Source of the DNA: an uncultured Faecalicoccus sp.
Lineage (GTDB): Bacteria > Bacillota_I > Bacilli_A > Erysipelotrichales > Erysipelotrichaceae
Assembly (NCBI GenBank): GCA_902497095.1
Contig: CABVDD010000008.1
Location: 1 to 58,540, forward strand
Direction of reading: 5' to 3'
DNA: 58,540 nt
Part shown: positions 53,440 to 58,540 of the stretch, one piece after another
How the letters are laid out: each line of letters starts with the position of its first letter
Position numbering within the stretch: position 1 is the stretch's first letter
Position numbers and translations under genes: made by a program
The notes under the pieces: model-generated
The model's database searches: none
The model's input: only the letters and a program-made list of their open reading frames with translations
What the model was told of the DNA's origin: nothing

Positions 53440-54594
53440 TTATTTTTCTCTCCTTTTTAAACGGGGAACTCTTGCGGCAATATCGGATAAAGTTTCATTA
53501 TTGATGGTATGCGATTTTCTAGAAATTTCATCAATCGTAACTTGTTTATCACCTTGTTTTCCCACAAGTACGGCAACATCCCCCTCTTTCACATTGTCCA
53601 CTTGTGTAACATCCACCATACACTGATCCATACATACATTGCCGATAATCGGACATTTCTGTCCATGAATCAAAACATTTAATCCAGTATTGGAAACTAA
53701 ACGATGTAAGCCATCGGCATAGCCGGCAGAAACCGTCGCCACTTTTGTTGGTTTATTCGCAATAAAATGACGTCCATAACTAACACTTTGCCCTTTTTGG
53801 ATCCACTTTACTAAGCTGACATTGGCATACCAGCTCAGAATAGGAATAAAGTCTGGTTTAGAAGCAATCGGTATTTCATCATCGCTTGTTACTCCCATAT
53901 ATAATAATCCGGGACGACAATAATCCATCTTTAAATCCCCATAATTTAATATGCCGTAACTATTTTGAATGTGCCGAACACCTGGTTTGATTCCTTCTTT
54001 TCTTAAATTTTCACAAACTTCTTCAAACAGACGAATCTGCATTTGTGTAAACGATGCACTTTCCTGCTTTAAATCATCACTCACCGGAAAATGAGAAAAT
54101 ATGCCTTCGACTTGCAGATGTTTCATCTGATATTCTGCCACAATTTGATCCATGTGCTTTTCCTGTTTTTGATAGATAATACCCGTTCGACACATACCTG
54201 TATCGACTTTACAATGACAATGAATCTTTGCACCTGCATTTTTGGCATAATCATCCAACTTTTTCGCATACTCATAAGACACTAGTGATTGAATGATATT
54301 TTCTTCTATCAAATAATGAAAATGTTCTGGCGGTGTATAGCCAAGGATCAAAATAGAATCCTGAATACCATTTTGGCGCAGATGAAGAGCTTCATCCACA
54401 CTGCTTACCCCAAAAAAATCAACCCCGGCTTTTTTTAATGCTTTAGCACAAGCTACATCCCCATGTCCATAAGCATTGGCTTTGACAATCCCCATGATCT
54501 TGGTATCACCCACAAGCTTTTGGATTTCTTTTACATTATGGTCAATGGCATCATAATCAATTTCTGTCCAGCACCGGCTGTAGCTTTCTAACAT
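53440..54594 (-). CDS. Alanine/serine racemase, VanT-like catalytic domain
   Basis: 384 aa fold-III PLP racemase. The PLP Lys38 is in IVKANAYGHG, the HIQNSYGILNY block recalls VanT, and the catalytic Tyr is in SAGYADGL. In Geobacillus alanine racemase Tyr354 lies in TINYEVPC; the matching segment here is TINNETLS, so the Tyr is Asn366. VanT serine racemases also have Asn there, and that residue is reported to set serine preference. I infer a D-serine (possibly dual) racemase. It overlaps ddl by 7 bases; AAGGAAGG precedes ATG 54594. Confidence 0.88.
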   Translation of the reverse strand: MLESYSRCWTEIDYDAIDHNVKEIQKLVGDTKIMGIVKANAYGHGDVACAKALKKAGVDFFGVSSVDEALHLRQNGIQDSILILGYTPPEHFHYLIEENIIQSLVSYEYAKKLDDYAKNAGAKIHCHCKVDTGMCRTGIIYQKQEKHMDQIVAEYQMKHLQVEGIFSHFPVSDDLKQESASFTQMQIRLFEEVCENLRKEGIKPGVRHIQNSYGILNYGDLKMDYCRPGLLYMGVTSDDEIPIASKPDFIPILSWYANVSLVKWIQKGQSVSYGRHFIANKPTKVATVSAGYADGLHRLVSNTGLNVLIHGQKCPIIGNVCMDQCMVDVTQVDNVKEGDVAVLVGKQGDKQVTIDEISRKSHTINNETLSDIAARVPRLKRREK

Positions 54595-55643
54595 ACGCCA
54601 ACCTTCCTTTGCATCGCAAGTTCTACTAAGCGATCGATCAAATCCGCAAAATCAATACCGGCTTCTTTCATCATAGAAGGATAACGGCTGGTAGCGGTAA
54701 ATCCTGGAATCGTATTTAATTCATTTAAGATCACATGACCTTCCGTTGTCAAAAACATATCGACACGTGCTAATCCGGTACAATTCATGGCACGATAGGT
54801 ACGATACGCAAGTTGTTGCGCTTCCTTAAACTGTTTTTCATCAATTCTAGCCGGACAGATGATATCGGCTCCCTTGTCTTCGTATTTTCCCTCAAAGTCA
54901 AAGATACTTCCTGAAATTTGAATTTCATCTATGCTTCCAGTAAAAACAGTCTCATTTCCCATAACAGCACAACCGATTTCAAAACCTTCAATTGCCTTTT
55001 CCACCAGAATTTTACCACGGCCATCATAGTAAAACGCATCTTCGCAAGCTTGTTCAAACTCTTCTTCTTTTTCCACTTTGTGAACACCATAACTGCTGCC
55101 GGCATTACATGGTTTTATGATCCATGGAAGCGGAATTTGTTTCTTGATCTCTTCGAATGTAGGATTTTCTTCAAACTTTTTCAAACATACATAGTCTGCA
55201 CATGGAATGTTTGCTTCTTTACACAATATATGCATGATTTCTTTATCCATACTAATGGCTGAACTCATCACATCACATCCTACATAATGAATGTTCATCA
55301 ACTCCAACAAACCTTGTATACATCCATCTTCGCCATTTTTTCCATGTAAAATAGGAAATGCCACATCCAGATCAATTTTCTGTTCCGGTTTTTCCAAGCT
55401 GATAACACCTTTATGCACAAAAGCACATGGCGTACAAGCATCTTCCTTTTTCCATGTATCGTGTTCAATATCTTCAATGCTTCCATCATATAAATAGAAA
55501 ATTCCATCCTGATCGATTCCGATCAAAATCAAATTATAGTTTTCCTTTCGAATTTGGCGTAAAAAAGAACCTGTAGAATGCAAAGAAACAGAATATTCTG
55601 AACTTTGTCCTCCAAATAATACCGCAAGATTTAATTTATTCAT
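54588..55643 (-). CDS. D-Ala-D-X ligase, VanG/VanC-like (candidate D-Ala-D-Ser ligase)
   Basis: 351 aa ATP-grasp ligase: LFGGQSSEYSVSLHS, FPILHGKNGEDG, GCDVMSSAISMDK, KPCNAGSSYGVHKV, GLARVDMF and NELNTIPGFTATSRYPSMM. The segment SIDEIQISGSIFDFEGKY carries Phe248 where D-Ala-D-Ala ligases have Tyr (FYDY; Tyr216 in E. coli DdlB) and Asp239 nine residues before. VanG has the same Asp and Phe. Wall D-Ala-D-Ala ligases lack this pair as far as I recall. It sits between murF and a VanT-like racemase, supporting D-Ala-D-Ser synthesis. Specificity remains an inference. Confidence 0.88.
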   Translation of the reverse strand: MNKLNLAVLFGGQSSEYSVSLHSTGSFLRQIRKENYNLILIGIDQDGIFYLYDGSIEDIEHDTWKKEDACTPCAFVHKGVISLEKPEQKIDLDVAFPILHGKNGEDGCIQGLLELMNIHYVGCDVMSSAISMDKEIMHILCKEANIPCADYVCLKKFEENPTFEEIKKQIPLPWIIKPCNAGSSYGVHKVEKEEEFEQACEDAFYYDGRGKILVEKAIEGFEIGCAVMGNETVFTGSIDEIQISGSIFDFEGKYEDKGADIICPARIDEKQFKEAQQLAYRTYRAMNCTGLARVDMFLTTEGHVILNELNTIPGFTATSRYPSMMKEAGIDFADLIDRLVELAMQRKVGVC

Positions 55644-55645
55644 TT

Positions 55646-57007
55646 CTATTCCCCTTTCAAGGCAGTGACAACTTCATCCATAGCCATGGCTCTTGAGCCT
55701 TTGACCAAGATAGCGCAATCCTGATCTTTATACTGTTGTAAATGTTCAATCATTTCATCTTTAGTTCCAAACCATGCTTTTTCAGGACCATTGAATCCTT
55801 CCACAGTAAATTTGGTTAATGCTCCATAACCATATAAAACATCTATCTTCATCATGGATGCATATTCACCAATTTCATAATGCAGTTTTTGTTCAGTAGG
55901 CCCTAAATCTAACATATCCGCTAAACAAGCCACTCGAAAAGACACTGGTAAACTAACAAGTGCATCAATAGCAGCTTTAGCACTTTCTGGATTTGATTTA
56001 TATGAATCATCCAAAATCGTAAAGCCATTCGATTTAATGAGCTGCATGCGCATCTTTGTCATCGTTAAATTTCGAAGCCCTTTTAAAATAGACTCTTCTT
56101 GTAGTCCACAATATAACCCAATATAAATACACGGCAAAGCATTGGAAGCTTGAATGGCACCTAAGGAGTGAAGAACCACTTTATCTTCCAGACAAGAACA
56201 TGTAAATTCAATATGATCTTCCTTGGTTTCGATATCCGATGTCAATAAAACATCTCCACCATGTCCAAAAGAAACAATTTTCTTAGACGGATCCAATGAC
56301 ATCTTATGTAAACATTCATCAATTTCAGGACTTTCCTTATCATATAGAAAAAGTCCACTTGGCTTAAGATGTTCTAATATCTCCAATTTAGCTTGTGCAA
56401 TCTGCTTTTTACCGCCCAAATTTTCCATATGTGCACTACCAATTGTAGTAATAATGGAAATATCCGGTGGAGCAATGGAACATAAAAAGGCGATCTCACC
56501 TTTATTTTCCATACCCATTTCTAAAATGGCAATTTCAATATCCTCATCAAAATCTAAAACCGTCAAAGGCAAACCAATCTCATTGTTTCTGTTTCCTTGT
56601 GTCTTCTGTGTTTTTTTCTCTTGTGAAAAAATAGAATACAACATATCTTTACAACTTGTTTTACCATTTGAACCCGTTACGGCAATAACTGTACAAGATA
56701 AAGAAGCTAAATAAGCTTTAGCCAATTTTTGTAAAGCCTTTGTCGTATCATCCACTAGAACCAATGCCATATTTTTAGGATATGGCTTATGATCTTTTTG
56801 CCATAGACTGGCCTGGCATCCTGCACTACGTACATTTTCAATAAAACTATGACCATCTACTCTTTGCCCTTCAATAGGGATATAAAGATTATCTGGTTGT
56901 ATCTGTCTTGAATCTATACAAACACCATGTATCTTAGGATTGTTTTCGTCTTGAATACATGGTGCATTTAAATACAATGCAACTTCTTGAATGGTTTTAT
57001 TTATCAT
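55646..57007 (-). CDS. murF: UDP-MurNAc-tripeptide:D-alanyl-D-X ligase
   Basis: 453 aa, the usual MurF length. Mur-ligase central domain with ATP-binding GSNGKTSCKDML and the substrate block NRNNEIGLPLTVL; C-terminal domain with LDDSYKSNPESAKAAIDAL. It adds the terminal dipeptide made by the next gene to the stem peptide in the cytosol. It is the first gene of the twelve-gene run, 2 bases before ddl. Confidence 0.96.
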   Translation of the reverse strand: MINKTIQEVALYLNAPCIQDENNPKIHGVCIDSRQIQPDNLYIPIEGQRVDGHSFIENVRSAGCQASLWQKDHKPYPKNMALVLVDDTTKALQKLAKAYLASLSCTVIAVTGSNGKTSCKDMLYSIFSQEKKTQKTQGNRNNEIGLPLTVLDFDEDIEIAILEMGMENKGEIAFLCSIAPPDISIITTIGSAHMENLGGKKQIAQAKLEILEHLKPSGLFLYDKESPEIDECLHKMSLDPSKKIVSFGHGGDVLLTSDIETKEDHIEFTCSCLEDKVVLHSLGAIQASNALPCIYIGLYCGLQEESILKGLRNLTMTKMRMQLIKSNGFTILDDSYKSNPESAKAAIDALVSLPVSFRVACLADMLDLGPTEQKLHYEIGEYASMMKIDVLYGYGALTKFTVEGFNGPEKAWFGTKDEMIEHLQQYKDQDCAILVKGSRAMAMDEVVTALKGE

Positions 57008-57239
57008 ACAAATATGACCCCCATTTGAAGTTTATTATAGCATATTCCCAAGCGTCTTTGAGGACAGATTTAAACCGTCTTTACTTTTTTTTAACAAATC
57101 TACTATTTTTAATTTTTTTATGGTCTTTCCTATCTAAAAACACCTTGTTTTCGCACCATTTTCCCCACCAAAACACCATTTTTGATTAATTTCACATATT
57201 TCCCCATAATAATCACACATTATTTGTTTTCGTCTATGC

Positions 57240-57370
57240 TATACTTTTTGCAAGCAAGGAATAGAAGACCTTGCCGGTATGAAATCATTATGATATTCAT
57301 ACTAATTTTCTATCCCCTTAATTTTTTTGAAAAGTCAGGCACCCCCTTAGCCTGACTTTTCGCTTTTTTT
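57240..57370 (+). ncRNA. Candidate structured small RNA with terminator
   Basis: After a TATACT (57240-57245) the sequence folds into nested stems: AAGGAATAGAA (57257 on) with TTCTATCCCCTT, enclosing GTATGAA with TTCATAC. A classical terminator (57330-57360, then T-run) follows. There is no open reading frame. I do not recognise it as a known RNA; no strong -35 is seen. Confidence 0.45.
57330..57370 (+). terminator. Terminator of the candidate small RNA
   Basis: AAAAGTCAGGC and GCCTGACTTTT form an 11-bp stem followed by CG, C and seven T. It ends just before the TATAAT of the HIT gene (57375 region). Confidence 0.9.
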
Positions 57371-57406
57371 GGCGTATAATAAGAACAAATACAAGGAGGT
57401 CTTATT

Positions 57407-57796
57407 ATGTGTATTTTCTGCTCTATCGCAAACAAAGAAATTCCAAGCCATACCATTTATGAAGATGATCAGGTTCTGGCATTTCTTGATATCAATCCTA
57501 CTGCCGTTGGACATACATTAGTCATTCCTAAAGAACACTGCGACTCTTTTTTAGATTGTCCACCCGCTTTACGTGATCACGTATTTGAAGTTGCTCAAAC
57601 TTTGGCAAAAAAATTAGAAGAGGCATTAGGATGTGATGGCATTCATCTTCTTTCCAATATGCATGAAGCCGCTGGACAAAGCGTTCATCACTTTCATGTA
57701 CATTTGATTCCTCGTTATAAATACGATCAGGAAATCGTCACTTTCCATGAAACACCAAATGTTGATTTTGAAATTTTAAAGGAGAAATTAAAGTAA
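57407..57796 (+). CDS. HIT-family (histidine triad) nucleotide hydrolase
   Basis: 129 aa. Starts MCIFCSIANKEIPSH as HinT-type proteins do (the Cys may bind zinc). The active-site triad is VHHFHVHLIPRY near residue 100. HinT proteins hydrolyse nucleoside phosphoramidates such as adenylated amino acids. TATAAT lies about 30 bases and AAGGAGG 8 bases before ATG 57407. First gene of a two-gene unit. Confidence 0.93.
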   Translation: MCIFCSIANKEIPSHTIYEDDQVLAFLDINPTAVGHTLVIPKEHCDSFLDCPPALRDHVFEVAQTLAKKLEEALGCDGIHLLSNMHEAAGQSVHHFHVHLIPRYKYDQEIVTFHETPNVDFEILKEKLK

Positions 57797-57797
57797 C

Positions 57798-58394
57798 ATG
57801 CAAACATGGTCTATGCACATGATCCTGATCCTTGTCATATTGGCCATTATCTACATCATATTTTCTGCCATGTATCGAAAAGTACATCAGGAAAGATTGC
57901 TTAAAGAACTGCAAACCTTAGATTTTGAAGCCTTTGATAAAGACATTCAATCTACATTCACAAAATTATTCTTTCCATTATATATGGTAGAATTTATGAA
58001 ACTGAATCGATATATCATGGCTGATGATTCTTCTATGATCAAGGAGCAGTTTCAGAAACTGATTCGCATTGCCAGAAACAAAAAACAACGATACGAAATC
58101 ATTTCCATGGCTTTTGAACATTATGTCTATGAAGAAGACAAAGAACAATCAAAAAACCTTTTGGATACGATCGATCGTGGAGATAATCAAGGTCTAAAAG
58201 ATCATGCACATATGTTATATGATATTTTGATTTGTCATAAATCCAATTATATTTCGACAATGGAAGAACAATTTCCTCAATGCACAGCTCAGGAAAAAGC
58301 AATTGTTGGCTATTTATTGGCAAAACAATATCGATCTATTAAAAATACTAAAAAAGCAGAATATTATGAATCATTTGTAAAAAAGGAATCTTAA
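57798..58394 (+). CDS. Hypothetical membrane-anchored helical protein
   Basis: 198 aa. One N-terminal transmembrane segment (MILILVILAIIYIIFSAMY) and a cytoplasmic helical, charged remainder with TPR-like character. No domain recognised. It starts 1 base after the HIT stop; AAGGAGA lies 13 bases before the first ATG, so ATG 57813 or 57819 are possible alternatives. Confidence 0.75.
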   Translation: MQTWSMHMILILVILAIIYIIFSAMYRKVHQERLLKELQTLDFEAFDKDIQSTFTKLFFPLYMVEFMKLNRYIMADDSSMIKEQFQKLIRIARNKKQRYEIISMAFEHYVYEEDKEQSKNLLDTIDRGDNQGLKDHAHMLYDILICHKSNYISTMEEQFPQCTAQEKAIVGYLLAKQYRSIKNTKKAEYYESFVKKES

Positions 58395-58423
58395 AGATTT
58401 CTTTTTTAATATAGTTGCCTTGT

Positions 58424-58482
58424 AAAAAAGGGGCTGTAACGAATAGATGATTTTTACAGATCATCTGAGCGTTTCAGCTCTT
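58424..58482 (+). terminator. Terminator, two-part hairpin
   Basis: AAAAGGGGCTG...CAGCTCTTTT forms an outer stem and GATGAT/ATCATC an inner one, followed by a T-run. It ends the HIT operon. The last 58 bases of the window show nothing further. Confidence 0.75.
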
Positions 58483-58540
58483 TTGCTTTTTTCGGATCCT
58501 TGTTTTTCTCATATTCCTGTCAAACCATCAAAAAAACGCC

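Overview
The window looks like chromosome from a low-GC, anaerobic, gut-type Firmicute, most likely in the Erysipelotrichia. This is inferred from the A/T-rich composition, the Gram-positive divisome and wall genes, the oxygen-sensitive pyruvate formate-lyase pair, and the fused nadD-yqeK and nadB-nadC genes. No rRNA is present, so the taxonomy is an inference only.

Layout. 1-2.6 kb: the end of a sensor-kinase-like membrane protein, then a PadR / HAAS-domain / membrane-protein operon. 2.7-8 kb: CorA with a structured leader, RNase P RNA, and the gpsB <-> recU-pbp1A division locus. 8.1-11.3 kb: pflA and pflB behind a ZTP-type riboswitch. 11.3-16.4 kb: an LTA-synthase-like sulfatase, a Cof-type phosphatase and a two-gene sortase C/pilin operon. 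16.4-17.6 kb: a gene-free stretch with decayed ends of older integrated elements. 17.63-29.41 kb: an integrative mobilizable element of about 11.8 kb, inserted at the 3' end of tRNA-Asn and flanked by 19-bp att repeats. Its core is an FtsK-like coupling ATPase, an HUH + SF3-helicase Rep, an excisionase and a tyrosine integrase. Its cargo is a giant FIVAR/CAP lipoprotein, an unrecognised 466-aa protein and a small HTH regulator facing an array of 18-bp tandem repeats.

29.5-37 kb: a FemABX ligase, small orphan genes, then an operon ftsX2 - M23 hydrolase - ftsE - ftsX1 - ctpA with two different FtsX proteins around one FtsE. 37.4-37.6 kb: tRNA-Ile and tRNA-Ala. 37.7-41.3 kb: PHP phosphatase, low-molecular-weight tyrosine phosphatase, anion transporter, CPBP protease. 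41.3-44.9 kb: niaR, a nadB-nadC fusion and nadA behind a promoter with an operator-like inverted repeat (de novo NAD synthesis). 44.9-46.1 kb: a PatB/MalY-type C-S lyase.

46.2-57.0 kb: a twelve-gene leftward run, murF - ddl - racemase - acyltransferase-3 - FAD enzyme - yqeG - yqeH - yhbY - nadD/yqeK - rsfS - methyltransferase - mtnN, joining cell-wall precursor synthesis to ribosome assembly. The wall genes deserve attention. The ligase carries VanG/VanC-type residues, the racemase has Asn where alanine racemases have Tyr354 (as in VanT serine racemases), and the next gene resembles the membrane domain of VanT. Together they suggest a chromosomal D-Ala-D-Ser pathway and possible intrinsic low-level vancomycin resistance. 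The window ends with a candidate structured small RNA, a HIT protein and an orphan membrane-anchored protein.
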